From Flavobacteriaceae bacterium (GTDB taxonomy: Bacteria > Bacteroidota > Bacteroidia > Flavobacteriales > Flavobacteriaceae), in NCBI GenBank assembly GCA_947472705.1, contig CANJDA010000015.1, positions 1-23,617 of the forward strand: a stretch of 23,617 nt of DNA, in the 5' to 3' direction. The notes below the pieces were generated by a model. That model searched no databases. It worked only from the letters and a program-made list of their open reading frames with translations, and was not told the origin of the DNA. Positions within the stretch are counted from its first letter, which is position 1. Each line of letters starts with the position of its first letter. Of the stretch, positions 15,583-23,429 are shown in pieces. The position numbers were made by a program, and so were the translations under genes.

Positions 15583-15603
15583 ATAGGTCAAAATCCTTAC
15601 AGT

Positions 15604-18261
15604 ATGAAAAAATCACTCATTCTTCTAATATTGTTTTTGTTTATAGGCTACACAAATGCGCAAAGTTTACAGTTAGATACTACCTTTAATACTAGTGACA
15701 TAGGATTTGATTATGGCGCCGGATTTGCTCCGTCTTACTATGGATATGTAAGTACAACGGTAGTACAGTCCGATGGCAAAATTATCATTACATCGAATAA
15801 TTATTACAATGGCGTATCAGTCAATAAACCTATCCGTTTGAATGCTGACGGAAGTATCGATCCGACTTTTAATTTCAATGGAAGCATTCCAACAGGAAGC
15901 ACAATGACCTTTAAATCGGCAGCCATACAACCGGATGGCAAAGTAATATACGTGGGTGATTTTTCATTTTATAATATGCCTAATACTAATTCTTACTACA
16001 GTTCTTGTGAGGTTTTTAGGGTAAATACGGATGGTACAGTCGATACCAGTTTTCGTCCAGTTCTGACTCCAACGACGCTGAGTATTTATGACTGTGCAGT
16101 CCAAGAAGATGGAAAGGTTCTATTAGGTGGGAAATTTACTGCTGTCGGGTCAGTTATGACTAATTGCATTGCACGTTTCAACAACGACGGGTCTTTGGAT
16201 AACACATTTAATCCGTTAGGCGCAGGTCCTTTATTTGGTTATCAAGATAGCAATGACTTTACAAATGTGAGTAAAATTAAGATTTTGCCCAATAACAAGA
16301 TAATGATTGTTGGTAATTTTGGAGCTTACAACGGTGTTGCCAGAAAAAATATTGCAAGATTAAATGCAGATGGCACTCTTGACCTAAGTTTTGATCCGGG
16401 GACAGGTATTAATGGATATAATAATCAAACACCGCCGGTTTTGAATGCAATGGAGCTACAGCCTGATGGGAAATTATTGGTGGGTGGCCAATTTTCAAGT
16501 TACAACGGAACGACCAAATGGGGTATTATCCGAATCAATGAAGATGGTACTGTAGACTCGGGGTTTACTGTAGGGCAGGGTTTTTATTATCTCTATCAAG
16601 GCGCAAGTAATTCAGAGTGGTCGGGAAAAGTATATACTATTTTTCTTCAGGCTAATGGAAAGATAATAGTAGGTGGGGTGTTTCAAAAATACAATGGTAT
16701 TTCACAAAACAATATTGTAAGGCTCAATACGGATGGTACTTTAGACACCAGTTTTAATGATGGTATTGGAATTTATGATATTAATAGCACCAGCAGCGAT
16801 GATATGAGTATTGGAGGTATACGGTCATTAAATTTGCTTAATAACGGAAGAATTTTAATTTCGGGTAAATTCAAACGTTATGATAATACGATTGCCAGAT
16901 GCTTAATTGTGGTAGATTCAGAAGGTAATATTGACACTAATTTTAATACAGTTACCGGTTTTGACTGGTCTGTGAATTGTTCGGCATTCCAACCAGACGG
17001 TAAGATATTGGTAGGAGGATATTTCACGAAATACTATAATCAGCCTAAAAGAGGTTTGGTAAGGCTCAATACGGATGGTAGTTTAGATGCTGGTTTTGGT
17101 TTTGGTTCTGGGATATACACCACTAGTAGAATTGATGTCGATGACTTATCAGTGCGTTCCATACTTGTTCAACCGGATAATAAAATCATAGTAGCGGGTC
17201 ATTTTAATTACTCCAATGGTGTTGCTAAAAATTCTATTGTTCGATTAAATGAAAATGGCTCTGTAGATGCCGGTTTTGTACTGGCACCTTCCATAGAATC
17301 TCAAATTGATTACGGCGGAGGTATTTACAAGATGGTTTTACAACCCGATGGTAAAATACTATTGGTAGTGAGTCATAACATGTATCGCTTAAACACAGAT
17401 GGTTCTAAAGATTCCACCTTTAATCCTCCAAGTTATAGTTATTCCAGTGTTTTTTCTTTGCAACCCGATGGAAAAATATTAACTTTTTATAATGATTTAG
17501 GTTATAAGTTGAGTCGTTTAAATACAACGGGGACTATTGATTTGACTTTTACAACTGTATTATTAAGTAATGTAACAAGTACAACTACAATTAATGTTAT
17601 TGAGGTGCAACCGGATAATAAAATTCTAATTGCAGGTAATTTTACAAATGTCAATGGAAATGGCGTTCAATGTATGGCTCGTTTAGATGCAAACGGGGCT
17701 ATTGATATGGGCTTTTATCTTCCGAGTATATCCAATGTAACCAATATAACTGCCTTTAAAGTAATGCCGAATAACAAAATCATGGTTGCCGGTATAAAAT
17801 TTGGTGAAGCTTTTTTGTCTAGGCTAAGTTCTTTGGGAGTTGTAGAAGAAAGTTTCAGTGATTCACAAATAGAACCAGCAGATGCAAAAATATATGATAT
17901 TAACATTCAGAATAATGGTTATATTTACATAGGAGGCAGCTTTACTTCTTTTGGTACAGAGGGAAGAAATAGGTTTGCAAGGTTGTACGATACTTCATTA
18001 GGAAACGATAGTTTTATTTCCTCAAACGGCAGATTAAAAATTTATCCGAATCCAACCACAGATTTTTTAAATATTGATGTGAAGGCTGATTATGAGATAA
18101 ATGAAATGGAAGTTTTTAATATGATGGGTCAAAAAGTAATTACTTGCCCCAATGTTTTGCACGAAAAAACAATTGATGTTAGTGCTTTGCAAATGGGGAC
18201 CTATTTTGTTAAAATGAATACAAGTCACGGAATTATAAGCAAAACTTTTATAAAAGACTAA
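15604..18261 (+). CDS. Delta-60-repeat protein exported by the type IX secretion system
   Basis: An 885-residue protein starting at the ATG at 15604, which directly gives a signal peptide (MKKSLILLILFLFIGYTNAQ). The open frame extends 25 codons upstream to 15529, but those residues would bury the signal peptide and would lie upstream of the predicted promoter. The body has about 13 or 14 repeats of 45-65 residues with the pattern QPDGKILVGGxF, then RLNxDGSxDxxF, the delta-60 repeat that probably forms propeller blades. Residues from about 810 to 885 are a type A T9SS sorting domain: LKIYPNPTTDFLNID, VFNMMGQKV, MGTYFVKM, FIKD. The protein should cross the outer membrane and be released or attached to the surface. 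Its target is unknown. Confidence 0.92.
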   Translation: MKKSLILLILFLFIGYTNAQSLQLDTTFNTSDIGFDYGAGFAPSYYGYVSTTVVQSDGKIIITSNNYYNGVSVNKPIRLNADGSIDPTFNFNGSIPTGSTMTFKSAAIQPDGKVIYVGDFSFYNMPNTNSYYSSCEVFRVNTDGTVDTSFRPVLTPTTLSIYDCAVQEDGKVLLGGKFTAVGSVMTNCIARFNNDGSLDNTFNPLGAGPLFGYQDSNDFTNVSKIKILPNNKIMIVGNFGAYNGVARKNIARLNADGTLDLSFDPGTGINGYNNQTPPVLNAMELQPDGKLLVGGQFSSYNGTTKWGIIRINEDGTVDSGFTVGQGFYYLYQGASNSEWSGKVYTIFLQANGKIIVGGVFQKYNGISQNNIVRLNTDGTLDTSFNDGIGIYDINSTSSDDMSIGGIRSLNLLNNGRILISGKFKRYDNTIARCLIVVDSEGNIDTNFNTVTGFDWSVNCSAFQPDGKILVGGYFTKYYNQPKRGLVRLNTDGSLDAGFGFGSGIYTTSRIDVDDLSVRSILVQPDNKIIVAGHFNYSNGVAKNSIVRLNENGSVDAGFVLAPSIESQIDYGGGIYKMVLQPDGKILLVVSHNMYRLNTDGSKDSTFNPPSYSYSSVFSLQPDGKILTFYNDLGYKLSRLNTTGTIDLTFTTVLLSNVTSTTTINVIEVQPDNKILIAGNFTNVNGNGVQCMARLDANGAIDMGFYLPSISNVTNITAFKVMPNNKIMVAGIKFGEAFLSRLSSLGVVEESFSDSQIEPADAKIYDINIQNNGYIYIGGSFTSFGTEGRNRFARLYDTSLGNDSFISSNGRLKIYPNPTTDFLNIDVKADYEINEMEVFNMMGQKVITCPNVLHEKTIDVSALQMGTYFVKMNTSHGIISKTFIKD

Positions 18262-18295
18262 AATGAAAACGTTTGCGCAATTTTTTTCCAACTTC

Positions 18296-18328
18296 TTGTA
18301 AAACTTACCCTTTTATTTTTTACATTAG
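18296..18328 (+). promoter_or_regulatory. Promoter of the aromatic amino acid operon and its leader
   Basis: TTG at 18296-18298, a 22-bp spacer and TACATTAG at 18321-18328 (one mismatch to TAnnTTTG) lie 18 bp before the leader peptide start. Because the attenuator terminator ends only 7 bp before the aminotransferase ATG, the operon transcript must start at or before this region. Confidence 0.5.
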
Positions 18329-18346
18329 CCAAACACAAAACAAATA

Positions 18347-18433
18347 ATGAAACTATTCAACACATATTATACCTATTTCTATTATATCTTCTTTGGAAAA
18401 ATGGGACTGGTATTGTGTTATGTGAAAAAATAA
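18347..18433 (+). CDS. Tyr/Phe-rich leader peptide of the aromatic operon
   Basis: A 28-codon frame: MKLF, then NTYYTYFYYIFF, then GKMGLVLCYVKK and TAA at 18431-18433. Ten of 28 residues are Tyr or Phe, and eight of the ten residues at positions 7-16 are aromatic. It follows a promoter-like sequence and precedes an intrinsic terminator and then genes for Tyr/Phe synthesis. Translation therefore probably senses the supply of charged Tyr- and Phe-tRNA: a ribosome stalled in the aromatic block would alter folding of the downstream RNA. A candidate antiterminator pairing is TGGGA (18402-18406) with TCCCA (18458-18462) in the 5' terminator arm; this RNA would be free if the ribosome stalls early and covered if translation reaches the end. 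The pairing is short and is inference. A plain small membrane protein is the alternative reading. Confidence 0.75.
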   Translation: MKLFNTYYTYFYYIFFGKMGLVLCYVKK

Positions 18434-18454
18434 AAAAGAAAACATACGATATAT

Positions 18455-18485
18455 AAATCCCAACGAAAGTTGGGATTTTTTTTTT
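18455..18485 (+). terminator. Attenuator terminator of the aromatic operon
   Basis: AAATCCCAAC, loop GAAA, GTTGGGATTT and a further T-run to 18485 form a perfect 10-bp stem with a T-tract. It lies 21 bp after the leader peptide stop and 7 bp before the aminotransferase ATG, so it ends transcripts before they enter the operon. Placement and the Tyr/Phe-rich leader together indicate regulated read-through. Confidence 0.93.
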
Positions 18486-18492
18486 GAATAAA

Positions 18493-19647
18493 ATGAAAAC
18501 CATGATACCAACAGCCAATAGATTACAACAGGTTGAAGAATACTATTTCTCCAAAAAATTACGGGAAGTGCGCCAAATGCTATCTGAAGGGAAACCGGTT
18601 ATCAATATGGGAATTGGAAGTCCTGATTTGGCTCCTGATAATTCTGTGATTGAAGCTATGAATAAAGCCATGTTTGACGATAAAGCACATGAATACCAAA
18701 GCTATCAAGGTTTGCCCGAATTGCGAAGAGGGATGGCTGATTTTTATCAATATCATTTCAACGTAGCATTAGATTTCAATACTGAAATTCTTCCGTTAAT
18801 GGGTTCCAAAGAAGGCATTATGCACATTTCATTAGCTTTTTTAAATGAAGGAGATGAAGTTTTAATTCCCAATCCGAGCTATCCAACATATGCATCTGTA
18901 ACCGAGTTAGTACAAGCCAAAGGAGTGTTTTATGATTTAAAAGAAGCCAATAATTGGCAACCTGATTTTGAGAAATTAGAACTAATGGATTTATCGAGAG
19001 TAAAGCTGATGTGGGTTTCGTATCCACATATGCCAACAGGAGCGAATGGAACTTTGGAGTTTTTTAAACAGTTAATCGCATTAGGTAAAAAGCATCACAT
19101 TTTAATTGTAAACGATAATCCGTATAGTTTTATATTAAATGAAAATCCAATATCAATTTTAAAAATTGAAGGAGCCAAAGACGTCGCATTAGAATTGAAT
19201 TCCTTGTCCAAAACCTATAATATGGCAGGCTGGCGTGTAGGGATGGTTATGGGAGATTCTCGATTGATTGATGCGGTGCTAAAAGTAAAAAGTAACATGG
19301 ACAGCGGTATGTTTTATGGTATACAAAAAGGGGCAATTGAAGCATTGAAGCTCGGTGAAGATTGGTTCAAAAAGCAAAATGAAATTTACACGAAAAGAAG
19401 AAACCTCATTTTTAAATTGGCCGAAAAACTGAATTGCACCTTTGATAAAAACAGCGTAGGTTTATTTGTTTGGGCAAAACTTCCAGAAGGGATTATATCA
19501 GCAGAAGAGTTCATAGATAAAATATTGATAGATAAAAATATTTTTATAACACCAGGAACTATCTTCGGCAGCAATGGAGAGGGATACATTCGGTTTTCGT
19601 TATGTGTTTCGGAAGATAAAATAGCAGAAGTTATCTCAAGATTTTAA
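18493..19647 (+). CDS. PLP-dependent aminotransferase, probably for aromatic amino acids
   Basis: A 384-residue fold-type I (class I/II) aminotransferase. The PLP lysine is Lys240 in NSLSKTYNMAGWRVG; other signatures are NMGIGSPDLAPD near residue 35, YQSYQGLPELRRGM near 70 and the NPSYPTY segment. The final arginine motif is YIRFSLC. Its place before tyrA and the DAHP synthase-chorismate mutase gene suggests it makes tyrosine and phenylalanine from hydroxyphenylpyruvate and phenylpyruvate, though related enzymes act on other substrates. The ATG at 18493 is preferred; the frame extends to TTG at 18484, which lies in the terminator T-run, and another ATG is at 18502. Expression should depend on read-through of the attenuator. 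Confidence 0.92.
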   Translation: MKTMIPTANRLQQVEEYYFSKKLREVRQMLSEGKPVINMGIGSPDLAPDNSVIEAMNKAMFDDKAHEYQSYQGLPELRRGMADFYQYHFNVALDFNTEILPLMGSKEGIMHISLAFLNEGDEVLIPNPSYPTYASVTELVQAKGVFYDLKEANNWQPDFEKLELMDLSRVKLMWVSYPHMPTGANGTLEFFKQLIALGKKHHILIVNDNPYSFILNENPISILKIEGAKDVALELNSLSKTYNMAGWRVGMVMGDSRLIDAVLKVKSNMDSGMFYGIQKGAIEALKLGEDWFKKQNEIYTKRRNLIFKLAEKLNCTFDKNSVGLFVWAKLPEGIISAEEFIDKILIDKNIFITPGTIFGSNGEGYIRFSLCVSEDKIAEVISRF

Positions 19648-19657
19648 ACTAAAAAGA

Positions 19658-20509
19658 ATGGAAAAAGTATATATTGTTGGTGTAGGATTGATAGGTGGTT
19701 CAATGGCAATCGATATTAAATCGGTGTTTAAGAATGTTGAAATTTTTGGTATTGATGCCAATGAAAATCATTTAGAAACCGCTTTGCAATTAGGAATTAT
19801 TAAAAAGAAAGCCCACTTAGAAGAGGTGTCTAATGCAGATTTGGTGATTGTTTCCGTTCCGGTTGACATTGGTTTAGTAATTTTGCCAAATATTTTGGAT
19901 GCTATTGGAGAAGAAACTTTGGTAATTGATGTGGGTTCTACCAAATTTCCAATTTGTGAATGTGTTCAAAATCACCCAAGGAGAAGAAATTTTATGGCAA
20001 CGCATCCCATTGCTGGAACAGAATTCTCAGGGCCATCTGCCGCAATTAAAGGATTGTTTCAAGATAAAACGAATATCATTTGTGAAGTAGAAAAAACAAC
20101 TTTCAAATTACAAGAAAGAGGAATGGAATTGTTTAAAAATCTAGGCATGCGCATTCGTTATATGGATCCAAAGTCACATGACAAACACATTGCTTATGTA
20201 TCTCATTTGTCGCATATAAGTTCGTTTATGCTAGGCAAAACGGTAGTTGAAAAAGAAAAAGATGAACGCGACATTTTTGACATGGCTGGTAGTGGTTTTG
20301 AAAGTACTGTAAGACTAGCCAAAAGTTCTCCAGCAATGTGGACACCAATTTTCAGACAAAATAAAAAACATGTCGTGAAAAGTTTGGAAGAATATATTTC
20401 AAATTTGACACACTTTAAAAAATTATTAGAAGATGAAAATTACGAAGCAGTCTTTAACGAAATGCAAAACACCAACAGAATAAAAGAAATATTAAACGGA
20501 AAAAAGTAA
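19658..20509 (+). CDS. tyrA: Prephenate dehydrogenase
   Basis: A 283-residue enzyme that oxidatively decarboxylates prephenate to hydroxyphenylpyruvate, the tyrosine branch. The dinucleotide site is VGVGLIGGS at residues 7-15, followed by FGIDANENHLETALQLG. Further signatures are VPVDIG, IDVGSTKF and ATHPIAGTEFSGPSAA, with the catalytic His in the last, then HLSHISSFMLG. There is no ACT regulatory domain, so feedback by tyrosine within this protein is not obvious. It lies 10 bp after the aminotransferase and 3 bp before the DAHP synthase gene, so it is part of one operon. Confidence 0.95.
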   Translation: MEKVYIVGVGLIGGSMAIDIKSVFKNVEIFGIDANENHLETALQLGIIKKKAHLEEVSNADLVIVSVPVDIGLVILPNILDAIGEETLVIDVGSTKFPICECVQNHPRRRNFMATHPIAGTEFSGPSAAIKGLFQDKTNIICEVEKTTFKLQERGMELFKNLGMRIRYMDPKSHDKHIAYVSHLSHISSFMLGKTVVEKEKDERDIFDMAGSGFESTVRLAKSSPAMWTPIFRQNKKHVVKSLEEYISNLTHFKKLLEDENYEAVFNEMQNTNRIKEILNGKK

Positions 20510-20512
20510 GCT

Positions 20513-21595
20513 ATGAATATCACTTTAGAAAACAGAAAATGGTTGGATGATTTAAAATTAACACATCCATTGGTAATTGCCGGGCCATGTAGTGCAGAGA
20601 CTGAAGAGCAAGTATTGAAAATAGCACACGAATTGCAACATTCTGATGTAAGTATTTTTCGAGCGGGAATTTGGAAGCCTAGAACTCGTCCTGGTGGGTT
20701 TGAGGGTGTAGGTGCTATTGGATTAAAATGGATGCAAAAAGCAAAAGCAGAAACAGGATTACTAATGGCTACCGAAGTGGCCAATGCGGCTCATGTAAAA
20801 TTAGCATTGGAACACGATATTGATGTGTTGTGGATAGGAGCAAGAACTACTGTAAATCCGTTTGCAGTGCAAGAAATTGCAGATGCTTTGGAAGGAACAA
20901 ATAAAATTGTATTGGTAAAAAATCCAGTGAATCCAGATTTGGCTTTATGGATTGGAGGAGTAGAGCGCTTATACAATGCTGGTATAAAAAAACTAGGCGC
21001 AATTCACAGAGGGTTTTCAACTTATGAAAAAACAAAATATAGAAACATTCCAGAGTGGCAATTGGCCATTGAATTGCAAAGTCGTTTTCCCGATTTAGCA
21101 TTGATTTGTGATCCTTCTCATATTACTGGGCGAAGAGACATGATTCAAGAAGTATCTCAACAAGCTTTGGATTTAAACTATGACGGACTGATAATTGAAA
21201 CCCACAACGACCCAGATAATGCTTGGAGTGATGCAGAGCAGCAAGTCACTCCGACGGTTTTAAAAAAAATATTCGAAGATTTAAAAGTCAAAAAAGTAAC
21301 TACCGAAGAAGACGACTACAATACTGAAATGATAAAATTGCGTGCCAATATTGATATTGCTGATGGGAAATTATTGGAAATTTTAGGAAATAGGATGAAA
21401 GTAGCTGAGCAAATAGGAGCGCTAAAAAAAGCCAAGAACGTAGCGGTTTTGCAAAATAAAAGATGGAATGAAATTTTAGGCAAAATGATTCTTGATGGAG
21501 AAGAAAAAGGTTTGAGCGAAGAATTTATTTTAAAACTTTTCAAAGCCATTCACCAAGAAAGTATTAGTCATCAAGAGAAAATCATTAATGGATAA
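20513..21595 (+). CDS. Bifunctional DAHP synthase / chorismate mutase (AroQ type)
   Basis: A 360-residue fusion. Residues 1-255 are a type I-beta (KDO8P synthase-like) DAHP synthase, which condenses phosphoenolpyruvate and erythrose 4-phosphate: HPLVIAGPCSAETEEQ near residue 19, FRAGIWKPRTRPGGFEGVG near 47, and LICDPSHITGRRD near 200. Residues about 270-358 are an all-helical AroQ chorismate mutase: MIKLRANIDIADGKLLEILGNR with the active-site Arg, then VAEQIGALKK. The fusion joins the first shikimate step with the first branch step toward Phe and Tyr, and the mutase domain may act as a feedback sensor as in related fusions. The ATG at 20513 follows the tyrA stop by 3 bp. I give no symbol because naming of this fusion varies. 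Confidence 0.95.
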   Translation: MNITLENRKWLDDLKLTHPLVIAGPCSAETEEQVLKIAHELQHSDVSIFRAGIWKPRTRPGGFEGVGAIGLKWMQKAKAETGLLMATEVANAAHVKLALEHDIDVLWIGARTTVNPFAVQEIADALEGTNKIVLVKNPVNPDLALWIGGVERLYNAGIKKLGAIHRGFSTYEKTKYRNIPEWQLAIELQSRFPDLALICDPSHITGRRDMIQEVSQQALDLNYDGLIIETHNDPDNAWSDAEQQVTPTVLKKIFEDLKVKKVTTEEDDYNTEMIKLRANIDIADGKLLEILGNRMKVAEQIGALKKAKNVAVLQNKRWNEILGKMILDGEEKGLSEEFILKLFKAIHQESISHQEKIING

Positions 21596-21622
21596 AATAA
21601 GTCAATTGCAGTTTCAATTTTT

Positions 21623-21630
21623 TACCTTTG
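21623..21630 (+). promoter_or_regulatory. Possible -7 box for rsgA and following genes
   Basis: TACCTTTG is a perfect TAnnTTTG in the 65-bp gap after the DAHP synthase gene. The nearest TTG (21606-21608) is only 14 bp upstream, shorter than the usual 17-23 bp, so the -33 element is doubtful. Confidence 0.35.
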
Positions 21631-21660
21631 TCATTCCTAATTCGTAACTCATAATTAATT

Positions 21661-22641
21661 TTGACAGGACTCGTTTATAAATCTACCGGAAGTTCCTATA
21701 GCGTGAAAACCGAAGATCACCAGGTTTTTGAATGCCGTATTAAGGGAAAATTTCGAATGAAAGGCATCAAAAGCACTAACCCTATTGCTGTTGGAGATGT
21801 AGTAGATTTTGAATTAGATAATACAACTGATGAAACTATTGGGCAAATTCATACTATTCACGACCGTAAAAATTACATCGTACGAAAATCGGTAAACCTG
21901 TCAAAACAAACGCATATTATTGCTTCTAACATTGACATTGTTTTTTTATTAATCACCATTAATAATCCGCCAACTACGACGAGTTTTATAGATCGATTTT
22001 TGGTTACGGCTGAAGCTTATGGTATAGAGGCAATCTTGGTCTTTAATAAGATTGATACTTTTGATGATAGTATGTTGGATGAACAATTGTATCTACAACA
22101 TATCTATTCTCAAATTGGCTATAAATGTTTGCGTGTTTCTGCCAAAGAAAAAAAAGGAATTGAGGATTTAAAAAACCTAATGATTGGGAAAGTGAGTATG
22201 TTTTCGGGACATTCTGGAGTAGGGAAATCTACTTTAGTAAATGCATTGGAACCAGCATTGAATTTAAAAACCAAACACATATCCGAGCAAAGCAAACAGG
22301 GACAACATACTACTACATTTGCTGAAATGTATGATTTGTCTTTTGATGCCAAAATTATTGACACACCTGGAATAAAAGGATTCGGAATTGTAGATATGGA
22401 ACCCGCTGAGGTTAGTGGCTACTTCCCTGAGTTTTTCAAGCTACAAGACGAATGTAAATTCAATAATTGTTTGCATAAAGAAGAACCTCACTGCGCTATA
22501 AAAACGGCACTAGAAGCTGATAAAATTGCTTGGTCACGCTACAATAGTTATCTTAAAATACTGGAAGGTGATGACGAACATTACCGCTCAGATACTTATG
22601 GCGATGATAGAATTGCGAGTGATGAAACCCGAAAATCTTAG
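21661..22641 (+). CDS. rsgA: Ribosome small-subunit-dependent GTPase A
   Basis: A 326-residue circularly permuted GTPase that acts in late 30S subunit maturation. Residues 1-75 are an OB-fold (TGLVYKSTGSSYSV, ECRIKGKFR). The permuted G-motifs follow in the order typical of the family: NKID (G4) near residue 127, SAKEKKG (G5), P-loop GHSGVGKS at 183-190 (G1) and DTPG (G3) near 238. The C-terminal zinc motif is CKFNNCLHKEEPHC. The start is TTG at 21661; no ATG in the right place exists, and the N-terminus MTGLVYKSTGS agrees with what I know of flavobacterial RsgA. It precedes dtd by 6 bp, so rsgA, dtd, the MazG-like gene and aroA appear to form one transcription unit. Confidence 0.96.
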   Translation: MTGLVYKSTGSSYSVKTEDHQVFECRIKGKFRMKGIKSTNPIAVGDVVDFELDNTTDETIGQIHTIHDRKNYIVRKSVNLSKQTHIIASNIDIVFLLITINNPPTTTSFIDRFLVTAEAYGIEAILVFNKIDTFDDSMLDEQLYLQHIYSQIGYKCLRVSAKEKKGIEDLKNLMIGKVSMFSGHSGVGKSTLVNALEPALNLKTKHISEQSKQGQHTTTFAEMYDLSFDAKIIDTPGIKGFGIVDMEPAEVSGYFPEFFKLQDECKFNNCLHKEEPHCAIKTALEADKIAWSRYNSYLKILEGDDEHYRSDTYGDDRIASDETRKS

Positions 22642-22647
22642 TGTGTC

Positions 22648-23100
22648 ATGAGAGCTGTTATTCAAAGAGTCTCTGAAGCTTCGGTAACTATAGAAGGAGC
22701 CAAAGTTGCTAACATCCAAAAAGGCTTATTGGTGTTAATTGGTATTGAAGAAACTGATACCAAAGAAGATAGTAACTGGTTAACCGCTAAAATCGCTAAC
22801 CTCAGAATTTTTGGCGATGAAAACGATGTGATGAACTTATCACTCAAAGAAGTTAATGGTAATGTAATAATCGTAAGTCAATTTACACTTCAAGCGTCTA
22901 CCAAAAAAGGTAATCGCCCTTCCTATTTAAAAGCTGCAAAATCTGAAATAGCGATTCCTTTATACGAAGCTTTTATCCAACAAATGGAACTTGAAATGGA
23001 TAAAAAAGTACAAACTGGACAATTTGGTGCTGATATGAAAGTAGCGCTCTTAAATGATGGCCCGGTTACTATAATTATTGACACAAAAAATAAAGAATAA
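22648..23100 (+). CDS. dtd: D-aminoacyl-tRNA deacylase
   Basis: A 150-residue enzyme that hydrolyses D-amino acids wrongly attached to tRNA, especially D-Tyr-tRNA, in the cytoplasm. The length is normal. The N-terminus MRAVIQRVSEASVTIEG is typical, and both active-site motifs are visible: SQFTL at about residues 76-80 and NDGPVTI near the C-terminus. It follows rsgA by 6 bp and precedes the MazG-like gene by 1 bp. Confidence 0.97.
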   Translation: MRAVIQRVSEASVTIEGAKVANIQKGLLVLIGIEETDTKEDSNWLTAKIANLRIFGDENDVMNLSLKEVNGNVIIVSQFTLQASTKKGNRPSYLKAAKSEIAIPLYEAFIQQMELEMDKKVQTGQFGADMKVALLNDGPVTIIIDTKNKE

Positions 23101-23101
23101 A

Positions 23102-23428
23102 ATGAACCTAAAAAACTCCCAACTAGAAGTTGATAAATGGATAAAAAATCACGGTGTTCGCTATTTTAACGAACTTACCAATATGGCACAACTTACCGAA
23201 GAAGTAGGCGAAGTAGCCCGCATCATTGCCCGTCGCTATGGTGAACAATCTGAAAAAGAAAGCGATAAAAACAAAGACCTAGGAGAAGAATTAGCTGATG
23301 TGGTTTTTGTAGTATTGTGTCTAGCCAACCAAACCGGCATAGACTTGCAAGCTGCTTTTGATAAAAAAATGGACTTGAAAACCAATCGCGATCACGACCG
23401 TCACCACAACAACGATAAACTAAAATAG
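23102..23428 (+). CDS. MazG-like nucleotide pyrophosphohydrolase
   Basis: A 108-residue all-alpha NTP pyrophosphohydrolase. The metal-binding pattern of the MazG superfamily is present: LTEEVGEVARII near residue 31 and LGEELADVVFVVLCLAN near residue 63, that is, EExxE followed by ExxD. Such enzymes hydrolyse (d)NTPs to monophosphates; the real substrate is not known. The ATG at 23102 is preferred over an upstream in-frame TTG at 23078, which would overlap the end of dtd and add eight residues (TTG plus TQKIKNK). aroA begins directly after the stop. Confidence 0.9.
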   Translation: MNLKNSQLEVDKWIKNHGVRYFNELTNMAQLTEEVGEVARIIARRYGEQSEKESDKNKDLGEELADVVFVVLCLANQTGIDLQAAFDKKMDLKTNRDHDRHHNNDKLK

Positions 23429-23429
23429 G

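Noticed and set aside
15529..15603. Upstream extension of the delta-60 protein frame (25 extra residues)
   Set aside because: It would bury the clear signal peptide beginning at 15604 and lies partly upstream of the likely -7 box at 15575-15582.
15700..18000. DNA-level repeats in the delta-60 gene as a separate repeat element
   Set aside because: They reflect the protein repeat (QPDGK and RLNxDG blocks) and are fully explained by the coding sequence.
18484..18492. TTG start for the aminotransferase
   Set aside because: It falls in the terminator T-run; the ATG at 18493 gives a normal N-terminus.
23078..23101. TTG start for the MazG-like protein overlapping dtd
   Set aside because: The ATG at 23102 follows the dtd stop by 1 bp and gives the expected N-terminus; the extra residues are just the dtd end read in another frame.
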